Source of the DNA: SHAN690 sp038131955
GTDB lineage: Bacteria > Bacteroidota > Bacteroidia > Flavobacteriales_G > Salibacteraceae
Reading direction: 5' to 3'
Length of the DNA: 64,000 nt
NCBI GenBank assembly: GCA_038131955.1
Contig: JAYPQK010000012.1
Coordinates: 62,001 to 126,000, forward strand
Below, piece by piece: positions 26,104 through 34,884 of the stretch (position 1 is the stretch's first letter; each line of letters starts with the position of its first letter). Both the position numbers and the translations under genes were made by a program. The notes beneath the pieces are model-generated. The model made no database searches. It was not told the origin of the DNA and was given only the letters and a program-made list of their open reading frames with translations.

Positions 26104-26140
26104 CGATAGACCTCACACACCCACAAACCACAAGTATTAC

Positions 26141-27097
26141 ATGAGAATTCTAGCCAACGATGGCATTTCGAATGCCGGAAAGAAAAAGCTCGAGGCCAAT
26201 GGCTTTGAGGTCGTTACGGACAAAGTAGATCAAGAAAATCTAGCCCAAGGCATCAACGACGGAGGCTTTCTCGGCGTATTGGTTCGCAGCGCTACTAAGG
26301 TTCGAAAAGAGCATATGGACGCATGTCCTGGCCTCAAGTTGATCGGTCGTGGAGGAGTTGGAATGGATAACATCGATGTGCAATACGGTCGAGATAAAGG
26401 CCTGCACGTGATCAATACCCCTGCAGCGAGCAGTCAGTCGGTGGCAGAATTGGCAATCGCTCAAATGTTTTCCATGGCTCGCTTCACTTACGATGCTGCA
26501 CGCAACATGAAAGGAGCCGATGGAGCTCAGTTCAAGGCCTTGAAGAAATCTTACAGCAAAGGACTGGAGCTTCGTGGTAAGGCCTTGGGTGTGATCGGTT
26601 TCGGAGGTATCGGACAGGCGTTGGCACAGTATGCACTTGGATGTGGCATGAATGTGATCTACACCACTCGTGGAGCTAGACCTTCGACAGATCTGACATT
26701 GGATATCGCTGGTCAGCAAATTAACGTGACGCTCAACCGTTCCTCCATGGAGGAGGTGCTTCGTCAGTCTGACTACATCAGCTTGCACGTTCCTAAGCAG
26801 GCGGATGGATCTGCGGTCATCGGAGCGGAAGAGCTTTCGATGATGAAGGATGGCGTTTGCTTGGTCAATACTTCACGAGGAGGTTCCATCGACGAAGATG
26901 CGTTGATCGCTGCCTTAGACAGCGGAAAAGTGAAAGCGGTGGCATTGGACGTTTTCGTTGGAGAACCCAACGCACGTGAAGATGTCCTTGCTCACGAAAG
27001 AATTCTTTCTACCCCTCACATTGGAGGTAGTACCGTAGAGGCGCAAGATCGCATCGGCGTTGAATTAGCCGATCAGATCATCAGCCTTCTGAAATAG
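26141..27097 (+). CDS. serA: D-3-phosphoglycerate dehydrogenase (short form)
   Basis: 318 residues. NAD-binding GFGGIGQALAQYALGCGMNV, the catalytic Arg in VRSATKVRKEH, the Glu in VFVGEPNAREDVLA region, and the His in LSTPHIGGSTVEAQDR. It lacks the C-terminal ACT and ASB regulatory domains of E. coli SerA, so serine feedback through ACT is not expected. It oxidises 3-phosphoglycerate to 3-phosphohydroxypyruvate, the substrate of SerC encoded upstream. Confidence 0.9.
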   Translation: MRILANDGISNAGKKKLEANGFEVVTDKVDQENLAQGINDGGFLGVLVRSATKVRKEHMDACPGLKLIGRGGVGMDNIDVQYGRDKGLHVINTPAASSQSVAELAIAQMFSMARFTYDAARNMKGADGAQFKALKKSYSKGLELRGKALGVIGFGGIGQALAQYALGCGMNVIYTTRGARPSTDLTLDIAGQQINVTLNRSSMEEVLRQSDYISLHVPKQADGSAVIGAEELSMMKDGVCLVNTSRGGSIDEDALIAALDSGKVKAVALDVFVGEPNAREDVLAHERILSTPHIGGSTVEAQDRIGVELADQIISLLK

Positions 27098-27122
27098 TTT
27101 AACGAACCTAAAACCTCACTCT

Positions 27123-28376
27123 ATGAGTATCTTGAAACCCTTCAAGGCCGTACGCCCCGTGGCGGATAAGGTCAAAGATGTTGCCTGTCGTCCATACGAC
27201 GTATTAAACACGGCAGAGGCCAAGGCGGAAGCCGACGGTAATCCGGTGTCGTTCTATCACGTCATCAAGCCGGAGATCAACTTTCCGGATGACCACGATC
27301 CGTATGATGAGTCGATCTATAAGAAAGGTCGTGAGAACTACGAACTTCTGAAGGACAACGGCATCCTGATCAAAGATGATTCTGCTCGATTCTATGCGTA
27401 TCAATTGATCATGGACGGCCACAAGCAAACCGGTATCGTCGGTTGCTGCGCTATCGATGACTACTTCAACAACGTCATCAAGAAGCACGAGTTGACTCGT
27501 CCGGACAAGGAGGAAGATCGTAAGAACCACGTTCGCTATGGTAAGATCAATGCTGAGCCTGTATTCTTCAGCTACCCACACGTAGATGAGATCGACGCCT
27601 TGATCAGCGATGTGAAGTCTTCTAGCTCACCGGTCTATGACGTGACTACCGTAGATGGTATCCAGCACACCCTTTGGGTGATAGAGGATGACAGCAAGAA
27701 TGCTCGCATCGAGCAGCTTTTCGCTGAGAAGGTTCCATCGATCTACGTGGCTGACGGTCACCATAGAACCGCTGCCGGTGCATTGGTGGGACAGGAATTC
27801 CTTGAGAATGCGGGAGGAAATGCCAACGATGGCAGGCGATACAACTATTTCATGGCAGTGCTTTTCCCGGATAACCAGTTGAAGATCATCGACTATAACC
27901 GCGTCGTGAAAGACCTCCACGGAATGACCGAAGCTGAGTTGATTGAGAAATTGTCTGCCAGCTTTGAGGTGGAGAAGAAGGATGGTCAATACAGGCCTGA
28001 GCGTTTGCATACCATTGGTATGTACTTGAACGGCGAATGGTACAAGTTGACCGCCAAAGACAATACGTATGACGACAACGATCCGGTAGGGGTGTTGGAC
28101 GTAACCATCCTTTCCAAGCAGGTGCTCGAGCCCTTGTTTGACATCGTGGATCTACGCCGCGATAAGCGCATCGACTTCGTAGGAGGTATCCGCGGATTGG
28201 GTGAATTAGAGAAACGAGTCAATTCGGGCGACATGAAATTGGCTTTTGCTATGTACCCTGTTTCCATGCAGCAATTGATCGACATCAGCGATGCTGATCT
28301 GATCATGCCACCAAAAGTGACTTGGTTCGAGCCAAAGCTTCGAAGTGGTCTCTTTATCCACGAATTGGAAGACTAA
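27123..28376 (+). CDS. DUF1015 family protein
   Basis: 417 residues. Family blocks: LKPFKAVRPVADKVKDVACR and PYDVLNTAEAKA at the N-terminus, VADGHHRTAAGALVGQEFL centrally, and FVGGIRGLGELEKRV near the end. DUF1015 proteins (related to SerB-neighbour proteins and sometimes called HipA-like kinase-unrelated) are found next to serA/serC in Bacteroidetes; their activity is unknown to me. The VADGHHR motif looks like an active site. Last gene of the operon, followed by a terminator. Confidence 0.9.
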   Translation: MSILKPFKAVRPVADKVKDVACRPYDVLNTAEAKAEADGNPVSFYHVIKPEINFPDDHDPYDESIYKKGRENYELLKDNGILIKDDSARFYAYQLIMDGHKQTGIVGCCAIDDYFNNVIKKHELTRPDKEEDRKNHVRYGKINAEPVFFSYPHVDEIDALISDVKSSSSPVYDVTTVDGIQHTLWVIEDDSKNARIEQLFAEKVPSIYVADGHHRTAAGALVGQEFLENAGGNANDGRRYNYFMAVLFPDNQLKIIDYNRVVKDLHGMTEAELIEKLSASFEVEKKDGQYRPERLHTIGMYLNGEWYKLTAKDNTYDDNDPVGVLDVTILSKQVLEPLFDIVDLRRDKRIDFVGGIRGLGELEKRVNSGDMKLAFAMYPVSMQQLIDISDADLIMPPKVTWFEPKLRSGLFIHELED

Positions 28377-28395
28377 TATTCAGAAATAACCTCAG

Positions 28396-28427
28396 AAGCC
28401 CTGCAAGCCATTGTGGGGCTTTTTTTA
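28396..28427 (+). terminator. Terminator of the serC operon
   Basis: AAGCCC at 28396-28401 pairs with GGGCTT at 28416-28421, followed by T residues to 28427. It lies 20 bases after the DUF1015 stop and 14 bases before the pgi ATG. Confidence 0.85.
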
Positions 28428-28440
28428 TTCTTGTCGTGCT

Positions 28441-30099
28441 ATGTTACCCAAGATCGATCCGACTACGACTTCGGCCTGGAGGCAGCTGGAAACCCACTTC
28501 AAGGCGGTTTCTGGTCTGCAGATGAAGACCATGTTCGAGCAGGATCCTCAACGCGCACAGCGCTTGAGTCAGCGTCTCGGAGATATCCTCTTCGATTTCA
28601 GCAAGAACCGCGTTACAGACGAAACACTTGATCTGCTGGAAAAACTGGGCAATGAATGCCAAGTACCGGAAGGCATTGAAGCGATGTTCAGTGGCGAAGC
28701 GATCAATGAGACAGAGGGCAGGGCAGTACTGCATACAGCTCTTCGTGATCGATCGGAGGCTCCTGTTCTGGTTGATGGGCAGGATGTTAAGCCAGAGGTA
28801 TTGCGCGTATTGAAGCAGATGAGGATGTTTTCTGAGTCGATCATTGAAGGTCAGCACCTTGGATATACCGGAAAGAAGATCCAATCGGTGGTCAACATCG
28901 GCATCGGAGGTTCAGACCTCGGGCCGTACATGGCGGTAGAGGCTATGGGCCACTATCGCAACCACCTTGACGTTCGCTTTGTGTCGAACGTGGATGCCAC
29001 ACATTTTGTGGAGCAAGTGAAAGGTCTTGATCCTGAGTCGACGTTGTTCATTATCGCTTCTAAGACCTTCACTACACAGGAGACCATGACCAACGTACAC
29101 ACGGCGCGGCAATGGCTCTTGGATAGCATGAAGGATGAGTCTTGTATTGCTAATCACGTAGTGGCCGTCTCGACCAATCGAGACGAGGTGTTGAAGTTCG
29201 GCATCGACCCGGCGAACATGTTTGAATTCTGGGACTGGGTAGGAGGAAGGTATTCCCTCTGGAGTGCGATCGGCCTATCGATCATGCTGGCCGTAGGACC
29301 CGATCATTTCGACGCTTTGCTGGAGGGAGGATACGATATGGATCTGCATCTCCGAAAGGAGGGAGTCAAGAGTATTCCCGCCCGAATGGCGCTGTTGAGC
29401 ATCTGGTACAGCAATTTCTTCGGGGCTTCTTCACACGCCATTCTTCCTTATGATCAGTACCTCCATCGTTTTCCTGCCTTTCTTCAGCAGGGCGACATGG
29501 AAAGCAATGGGAAGTCGATCGATCGCAACGGGAGGCCGGTGTCCTATGACACCGGAACCATCATTTGGGGCGAGCCCGGCACGAATGGACAGCATGCCTT
29601 CTATCAGCTGATTCATCAAGGGACTCGATTCATTCCCTGCGACTTCATCGGCTTTGCTCGGTCGCTCAATGACCTCGGAGATCATCACGAAAAGCTGATG
29701 GCGAATTGTTTCGCGCAGACGATGGCCCTGATGGCAGGAAAGACAGCAGAAGAGGCTCGAGAAGAGTTAAGGTCAAGTGGCTTAAACCACGAGGAGGTAG
29801 AGCGACTCGTGCCATTCAAGGTCTTCGAGGGTAACCGTCCGACGAGCACCTTGCTTTTCGATCAGTTGACGCCCTTTAGCCTCGGCCAGTTGATCGCGAT
29901 ATACGAACACAAGATCCTTGTGGGGGGCTTAGTCTTGAATGTGTTTAGCTTTGATCAATGGGGAGTGGAACTCGGAAAGCAATTGGCGAAGCCGATCTTG
30001 ACTGCATTACAGAAAGACAACACCGAAGCGGGTGGAGTAGACCCGAGCACAAGCGCCTTGATCTGGCATTGGCACAACCTTAGGTCGAAAGATGCGTAG
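28441..30099 (+). CDS. pgi: Glucose-6-phosphate isomerase
   Basis: 552 residues from the ATG at 28441; a frame start 10 codons upstream lies within the terminator. Blocks: VVNIGIGGSDLGPYMAVEAM, FIIASKTFTTQETMTN, the family signatures WDWVGGRYSLWSAIG and the catalytic Glu in IIWGEPGTNGQHAFYQLIHQ, and Lys in FDQWGVELGKQLA. The long-form enzyme interconverts glucose-6-phosphate and fructose-6-phosphate. It is followed after 13 bases by a LytTR regulator, an arrangement that may simply reflect read-through. Confidence 0.96.
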   Translation: MLPKIDPTTTSAWRQLETHFKAVSGLQMKTMFEQDPQRAQRLSQRLGDILFDFSKNRVTDETLDLLEKLGNECQVPEGIEAMFSGEAINETEGRAVLHTALRDRSEAPVLVDGQDVKPEVLRVLKQMRMFSESIIEGQHLGYTGKKIQSVVNIGIGGSDLGPYMAVEAMGHYRNHLDVRFVSNVDATHFVEQVKGLDPESTLFIIASKTFTTQETMTNVHTARQWLLDSMKDESCIANHVVAVSTNRDEVLKFGIDPANMFEFWDWVGGRYSLWSAIGLSIMLAVGPDHFDALLEGGYDMDLHLRKEGVKSIPARMALLSIWYSNFFGASSHAILPYDQYLHRFPAFLQQGDMESNGKSIDRNGRPVSYDTGTIIWGEPGTNGQHAFYQLIHQGTRFIPCDFIGFARSLNDLGDHHEKLMANCFAQTMALMAGKTAEEAREELRSSGLNHEEVERLVPFKVFEGNRPTSTLLFDQLTPFSLGQLIAIYEHKILVGGLVLNVFSFDQWGVELGKQLAKPILTALQKDNTEAGGVDPSTSALIWHWHNLRSKDA

Positions 30100-30112
30100 A
30101 AACTGAATCACC

Positions 30113-30808
30113 ATGCCACAATCCAACTCACTGAAGATCCTTGTCGTAGAAGACGAATCACTCATCGCAGAGATGATCCGGATCATGTTGGAGGATGTGG
30201 GACATACGGTTCCCCACGTTGCTTACAAGATGAGTACGGCCGTGAAAGCCTTGGAGGAAGAGGATATTGATTTTGCTGTTTTCGACATCAACCTCAAAGG
30301 AGGGGCGGAGGGAATTGAGCTCGCCAAGATCGCGCAGAATAAAGGCATTCCATTCATGTTTCTAACGTCCTATTCAGACCGCGGAACCATTGATGCTGCG
30401 AAGATCACAAAGCCGGGCGCTTTTGTGATCAAGCCGTTTACCGAGGAGGAATTGTATTCGGGTATCGAAATGTCCTTGCTTCATCTTTCTCCAAAGACGG
30501 ATAGGGTGGTAACACTGAAGGACGGACATCACAACCTCGTGATTAAAGCCGACGAGATTATTTTCGCCAAAGCCGATAATGTGTACGTGGAAGTATATAC
30601 CACAGATAAGAGGCATCTCATTCGACAGTCGCTCACTGCGTTTGCCAAGGCGTTGCCTGGGGAGGGATTCATTCGGGTACATCGCTCCTTTATCATCAAC
30701 AAGAAATTCATCACGACCCACACTCGGTCGGTAGTTCACTTAGGTGAATATGAGGTTCCGATCTCGCGATCTTACAAGGAAGAAGTGCTTTCTAAGCTGG
30801 AAGCATGA
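30113..30808 (+). CDS. LytTR-type response regulator
   Basis: 231 residues. Receiver domain 1-125 with acidic pocket VVEDES (Glu13, Asp14), phosphoacceptor Asp58 in AVFDINLKGG, and Lys in FVIKPFTEEEL. LytTR DNA-binding domain about 135-230 (IIFAKADNVYVEVYTTDK, FIRVHRSFIINKKFI, VPISRSYKEEVLSKLE). No histidine kinase is adjacent, so the partner must be elsewhere; it could be the LytS-type kinase at 48615, whose own regulator is broken, but that is speculation. Confidence 0.9.
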   Translation: MPQSNSLKILVVEDESLIAEMIRIMLEDVGHTVPHVAYKMSTAVKALEEEDIDFAVFDINLKGGAEGIELAKIAQNKGIPFMFLTSYSDRGTIDAAKITKPGAFVIKPFTEEELYSGIEMSLLHLSPKTDRVVTLKDGHHNLVIKADEIIFAKADNVYVEVYTTDKRHLIRQSLTAFAKALPGEGFIRVHRSFIINKKFITTHTRSVVHLGEYEVPISRSYKEEVLSKLEA

Positions 30809-30949
30809 CGTTCACATTGAAAAATGAGCTTTTCGCAACAATATTTTAGAGTTAACTGTAGGTTACGTGAGAATATGTTTTATATTCGTCTTAGAAATAA
30901 GAAAGAAAAACTAGTAATAGTTTTCAAATAGACCTCAATCCGTAGCATG

Positions 30950-30994
30950 GCGATTTAAAAATCGCTAGCCGGCCCTCCCGGGCCGGTTTTTTTT
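30950..30994 (+). terminator. Tandem-hairpin terminator, possible small-RNA 3' end
   Basis: GCGATTT (30950-30956) pairs with AAATCGC (30959-30965). Three bases later CCGGCCC (30969-30975) pairs with GGGCCGG (30980-30986) and eight T residues follow (30987-30994). The second stem is a very strong terminator. It lies 140-180 bases after the LytTR gene stop, farther than usual. Confidence 0.85.
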
Positions 30995-31021
30995 GCCCAA
31001 ACTTTTCGGATTTCAAGACAT

Positions 31022-31047
31022 AAAAAAAGCGGCCACTAAGGACCGCT
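31022..31047 (-). terminator. Terminator of the leftward CDP-sugar operon
   Basis: On the minus strand AGCGGTCC pairs with the GGCCGCT part across a TTAG loop (one G-T pair) and is followed by seven T residues (plus-strand A tract 31022-31028). It lies about 20 bases after the stop of the dehydrase gene. Confidence 0.8.
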
Positions 31048-31068
31048 CTCTCTTACTATCATTGAGTT

Positions 31069-32280
31069 TTAGAACTGGCCTAAAAACTCAGTCACTTGTG
31101 TTTTGACATGATCTTTCATCTCAGGAGTAAGCCCATGATGACAAGCTAGAAGCATTCCACCTCGCATTACACGATCAGCTTCCTCGTAACCATCGCTGGA
31201 TCGCTTACAAGCTACATCCTTGAATCCTGGCTGACGTAGGATGTTTCCGGTGAAAACGGTACGGGTCTGAATATTTCGTTTCTCCAAGACGATCTGCATC
31301 TCCGAGCGCTTGAAAGGTGCATCATCCCGCAGCGTAAGAGCTAATGCTAGCCAACCTGTTCGGCTGTTGGGCAACTGCTTCGGAAGGATGAAGTACTCTT
31401 CGTACTGCTTGAAGAATTCGGTCATCTCGGCGAAGTTCTTCTCACGCTCTGCGATGTTGTGATCCAACTTATCGAGTTGCACCAATCCAAAGGCTGCACC
31501 CATCTCGGAGGGTTCGATGTTGTATCCTGGCTCTGCGAAGATGAATTTGCTGTCGTAAGGAATGCCGTCAACCTCCACATTGAAGCGGTTCTCGATCTTC
31601 TCAGACTCGATGAAGAGGCTAGATGAACGTCCCCATGAGCGAAGTAGCTTTCCGCGCTCGAAGTGCTCAGGGTTGCGGACGGTGAGCATTCCGCCATTTC
31701 CGGCACAGTTGATCACGTGCGAACCGTAGAAGCTGGTCACCGACATGTCAGAGAAGCGTCCGGCGCTCTGTCCGTCGATGGTTGCACCCAACGTATCGGC
31801 AGAATCTTCGATCACAAAGAGGTTGTACTTGTCTGCGATCGCTCGTAGTTTGTTCCAATCAGGAAGGTTTCCGATCAGGTTTGGGATCATCAAAGCCTTC
31901 GTCTTATCAGTGATCATCGACTCTACCTTGTCGGCGTCGAGGTTGTACGTGCCTTCCTCAACATCCACGAAAGATGGGATCAGCTTGTTGCGAACCAAAG
32001 GAGCGACGGTAGTAGAGAAGGTGAGGGCTGGTGTGATCACCTCGCTTCCTTCCGGAAGAGCCATCAGCTCCACCGCCAGATAGTTGGCAGAAGAGCCACT
32101 GTTCAGCATGATGCCATAAGGCTTGTCAAAGAGAGAAGCTACACGCGACTCCATCTCACGCACATTCTTGCCCATCTGGGTGCTCGTACGAAGTACGTTG
32201 ACCACAGCTTCAATTTCTTCCTCGCCGTGTACGGTCATTCCGTAAGGTACACGGATCATTTCTTCAGTGTGATTGCTCAT
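31069..32280 (-). CDS. RfbH/E1-like PLP-dependent CDP-sugar 3-dehydrase without Fe-S cysteines
   Basis: 403 residues, DegT/DnrJ/EryC1 fold. The PLP-ring Asp is in FVIEDSADTLGA (Asp159). At the site where aminotransferases have the Schiff-base lysine the sequence reads SFYGSHVINCAGNGGM: His188 replaces Lys, as in RfbH/AscC (E1) and ColD. The segments PYDSKFIFAEPGYNIEPSEM and TRTVFTGNILRQPGF also follow RfbH. However, the region after RSWGR, where RfbH carries the cysteines of its [2Fe-2S] cluster, reads SSSLFIESEKIENRF here and has no cysteine. No gene for the partner reductase E3 (AscD/RfbI) is present. I infer C3 dehydration of a CDP-4-keto-6-deoxyhexose, perhaps with ColD-like chemistry. 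Last gene of the operon. Confidence 0.8.
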   Translation of the reverse strand: MSNHTEEMIRVPYGMTVHGEEEIEAVVNVLRTSTQMGKNVREMESRVASLFDKPYGIMLNSGSSANYLAVELMALPEGSEVITPALTFSTTVAPLVRNKLIPSFVDVEEGTYNLDADKVESMITDKTKALMIPNLIGNLPDWNKLRAIADKYNLFVIEDSADTLGATIDGQSAGRFSDMSVTSFYGSHVINCAGNGGMLTVRNPEHFERGKLLRSWGRSSSLFIESEKIENRFNVEVDGIPYDSKFIFAEPGYNIEPSEMGAAFGLVQLDKLDHNIAEREKNFAEMTEFFKQYEEYFILPKQLPNSRTGWLALALTLRDDAPFKRSEMQIVLEKRNIQTRTVFTGNILRQPGFKDVACKRSSDGYEEADRVMRGGMLLACHHGLTPEMKDHVKTQVTEFLGQF

Positions 32281-33165
32281 CTATTGTTTGGATCTATGTT
32301 TCAGTGTAGTTAGATAGTCGTCGACATTCGACCAGCGAAAGTCGGGAAATTCCTCGTTAAATTTTGCTGTACTCATTCCGCCTTTTAATGGTCGCTCAGC
32401 GGGTGGTGCCAATTCCTCCGTAGAAACAGGTAAAATGCGAATCTGTTCGTGACCAAAGTACTTTGCGACCCGCTCGGCCAGCTGCACCCGATTGAGGTAA
32501 TCGGTACTCGCAAAGTGGTAAATGCCCGAACTCTGGCGCTCTAGAAGTTTCTTGATGGCGCGGGCAACGTCCCAGGCGTTGGCCGGAGTAGCATACTGGT
32601 CCACTGGAAGCTTCAGCTCCATGGGTTCGCCGGTCTGCATGTTAGCACTCAATCGCGCAATGAAGTTCTTTCCTCGGATCTCGTCCCCATATACATTGGT
32701 GATGCGGCAGATCAAGTATTCGGAGAGATGTTCCTGTACGTACTGCTCGGCCTCCAGTTTGTGCTTGCCATAGACACTGAGGGGATTAACGTCATCCTCT
32801 TCCTTGTAATACCCGCGCTTGCCGTCGAATACGTAGTCGGTGCTTAGGTAGACCAGTTTGGCATTCAGCTCTTGCGCTAGGGCGACCGCTTGCTTGGTAC
32901 TCGTTACGGTTTTCTCATAGCTTTCCTCCACGTGCTCTTCGCAATAGTCGACCCAGGTCAACGCACCGCAATGAATGATGACATCCGGACCAAAGGCTCT
33001 GACGCGTTCCACCTGCTCAGCCGTTGGGTCTAGGGTGTTGAACGCGATCGTCTGATCGGTTTCGAAAGAGAAATGGGTTCCAAGGCATGACCATCCCCCT
33101 TCTTGAAAGTGCTTGAGGCAATTGCCGCCTACCAGTCCGGAGGCTCCAAGGATCAGTGTGTTCAT
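32281..33165 (-). CDS. RmlD-like NAD(P)-dependent 4-keto-sugar reductase
   Basis: 294 residues from the ATG at 33165 (MNTLILGASGLVGGN); the frame upstream to 33318 is antisense-free overlap with the DUF4105 gene and lacks family similarity. Rossmann GASGLVG, the VYLSTDYVFDGKRGYYKE block typical of dTDP-4-dehydrorhamnose reductase, and catalytic YGKHK. In this operon it should reduce the C4 keto group to give the final CDP-deoxysugar (as AscF does in the ascarylose pathway). Its stop is directly followed by the dehydrase ATG. Confidence 0.85.
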   Translation of the reverse strand: MNTLILGASGLVGGNCLKHFQEGGWSCLGTHFSFETDQTIAFNTLDPTAEQVERVRAFGPDVIIHCGALTWVDYCEEHVEESYEKTVTSTKQAVALAQELNAKLVYLSTDYVFDGKRGYYKEEDDVNPLSVYGKHKLEAEQYVQEHLSEYLICRITNVYGDEIRGKNFIARLSANMQTGEPMELKLPVDQYATPANAWDVARAIKKLLERQSSGIYHFASTDYLNRVQLAERVAKYFGHEQIRILPVSTEELAPPAERPLKGGMSTAKFNEEFPDFRWSNVDDYLTTLKHRSKQ

Positions 33166-33170
33166 GATGG

Positions 33171-34340
33171 TTATTGGTTTGCAGGGACGTAGCGCCAGTT
33201 GATGAATGCCCGAACGATTCCCAGTATGATCAATGGAATGACCGCGAAGTGCATGGCTTGGGGTAGGATCGGGAAGGTCAATAGGGTGAAGATCAAGATG
33301 CTTCCATAGACCAGCCAATACGTACGACGAACCTTGTCAAGCCAAAGAAAGCCGATAAAGAGCAGATGAGTAGGCCAAGCCCAAAGCATGTTGAAGTTGT
33401 AATCGGTTGCGTTGTGATCAGAGATGAACCAAAGGAAAAAGATCAATGCGCCCACGGCTCCCGTCATGATGAAGTAAAGTACGTCGATCCAGCGCCATAG
33501 CTTTTGTCTCCGGCGTCCTAGAAAGGAGAAGGCGAGTAGTACGGCAGCTACGATCCAAAAGAGCGGAATGGGCTGGAAAATGGACCAGGCATAGTTGAGT
33601 CCCTGGGCCGGAAGCAAGGTTCGCTCTGCTTTCACGAGTGGGTGCCCGTCGAGCGTTGCGCCTTCAAAGCCTAGCATCAGTTGGTCTGGAAGGAACATGT
33701 ACTCGGCGCTAGCTACCACCTTATCGCAAGGCAAGCCTAGTCCTAGATCGATGCCGAAGTCGCCCCAAGGGTGGTAGATTAAGTACTCATCGATCAGGTT
33801 CCTAAAGCTTGGATCGCTTTCCCTTCGCAGGTCAGGAAAGCTGGGGTTTCCGGAAGAAAGCGTGCTGTCCAAGACGTCGCGAATACGTGACGAGCAGTTG
33901 TCGTAAAAGAAATCGTAGAGGTATTCGCGGTTCTCAGGACGGGCGTTCCAAACCAAGAAATTGAATACCGCTTGTTTCTGGGCAGAATCCAAATCCAGGA
34001 TCTGCTCCTCGATGCCTCGTCCTTCGTATTGGTAGTCGCGGATGAAATTGAGCATCTCGCTGACCGAAAGAGCGTAGTTCAATCGCCCCATGGTGAAGTT
34101 GAAATAGAAGTCTTCGTCGAACGAGAAAGTGCCGTAATTGAATACGACATCAAGTCGTTGAGCGGGGTCGCTAACGCGCACGGCGCTGTGTCCGAAAAGA
34201 GAGTAAAGTTCCTCTCCGGGACTACAAGTCAGCAGCGAGATTTCGGCTTTGTTGCTGAGTTTATACTGTGAAAAAGAAGGATTAAATGATAGCGCTAAAA
34301 ATATAGCAACCAGCATTTTATATTCTTTTACTTTAAGCAT
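33171..34340 (-). CDS. DUF4105 (Lnb N-terminal periplasmic domain) membrane protein
   Basis: 389 residues. Signal peptide (KMLVAIFLALSFNPSFSQ), then the periplasmic DUF4105 domain (about 30-235) with LTCSPGEELYSLFGHSAVRV, FNYGTFSFDEDFYFNFTMG and YDFFYDNCSSRIRDVL: conserved Cys/His/Asn residues that look catalytic. Four or five membrane helices follow (about 250-385). Full-length DUF4105 proteins occur in many Bacteroidetes but the function is unknown to me. Its start overlaps the epimerase stop by 8 bases, so it is embedded in the CDP-sugar operon. An ATG at codon 9 (34316) is an alternative start. Confidence 0.82.
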   Translation of the reverse strand: MLKVKEYKMLVAIFLALSFNPSFSQYKLSNKAEISLLTCSPGEELYSLFGHSAVRVSDPAQRLDVVFNYGTFSFDEDFYFNFTMGRLNYALSVSEMLNFIRDYQYEGRGIEEQILDLDSAQKQAVFNFLVWNARPENREYLYDFFYDNCSSRIRDVLDSTLSSGNPSFPDLRRESDPSFRNLIDEYLIYHPWGDFGIDLGLGLPCDKVVASAEYMFLPDQLMLGFEGATLDGHPLVKAERTLLPAQGLNYAWSIFQPIPLFWIVAAVLLAFSFLGRRRQKLWRWIDVLYFIMTGAVGALIFFLWFISDHNATDYNFNMLWAWPTHLLFIGFLWLDKVRRTYWLVYGSILIFTLLTFPILPQAMHFAVIPLIILGIVRAFINWRYVPANQ

Positions 34341-34884
34341 AGATAAAAGGAGAGTTCAATTCTTCCAAGGTCTGAAATTTCTTGTCTCGTTCGGATTGGA
34401 TCGGATCTTCGAAAGGCCATTCGAAACCAAAGGAATCGATTCGAATACCGTCGTCGGCAGTTGGGGCGTGCATGGTAGAAGTGAGGTAGACCATGCAGGT
34501 ACTATCCTCCAAGACGGCAAAGCCATGCGCCACCCCTTTGGGTAGGTAGACGCCCTTGTAGTTATCGGCGCTCAATTCTACTTGGGCACATTGTCCATAA
34601 GTTGGACTTCCGACCCGGATGTCCAAGATCAAATCGATCAAGCGACCGGCAGTACAGTACACGATCTTAGCGTGGTCGTGTGGTGGATGCTGAAAATGCA
34701 TTCCGCGGATCACGCCGCGTTGATTGGTAGAGTAGAAGCTCTCGTCGAATGTGCCGACAAGGCCTTGTGCTTCCATGGTGGTGCGGTGGTAGGTCTTGAC
34801 GAACATGCCGCGTTCATCGCCAGCGTGAAAGAGGTCGATCTCAAAAACTCCGGGTATGTTCGTTTCCTTGAATCCCTTCATCAC
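34333..34884 (-). CDS. RmlC-type sugar epimerase (dTDP-4-dehydrorhamnose 3,5-epimerase family)
   Basis: 183 residues, full-length cupin. Blocks: ERGMFVKTYHRTT, FYSTNQRGVIRGMHFQHPPH (with the catalytic His of RGMHFQ), LIDLILDIRVGSPTYGQ, YLPKGVAHGFAVLEDSTCMV. In a CDP-sugar operon it is likely a C5 (or C3/C5) epimerase of the CDP-4-keto-deoxyhexose, like AscE in CDP-ascarylose synthesis, giving an L-sugar. Its ATG overlaps the stop of the dehydratase gene by four bases (ATGA). Confidence 0.88.
   Translation of the reverse strand: MMKGFKETNIPGVFEIDLFHAGDERGMFVKTYHRTTMEAQGLVGTFDESFYSTNQRGVIRGMHFQHPPHDHAKIVYCTAGRLIDLILDIRVGSPTYGQCAQVELSADNYKGVYLPKGVAHGFAVLEDSTCMVYLTSTMHAPTADDGIRIDSFGFEWPFEDPIQSERDKKFQTLEELNSPFIYA

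Larger units (their letters stand above)
30809..31068. other. 260-bp spacer between convergent genes, with tandem hairpins
   Basis: AT-rich in its first 140 bases (30820-30940), with no frame supported. Then two adjacent hairpins (30950-30965 and 30969-30986) and a T tract, and at the right the terminator of the leftward CDP-sugar operon. TATATTCG near 30881 is a one-mismatch -7 box, so a small RNA ending at the T tract is possible. Confidence 0.6.
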
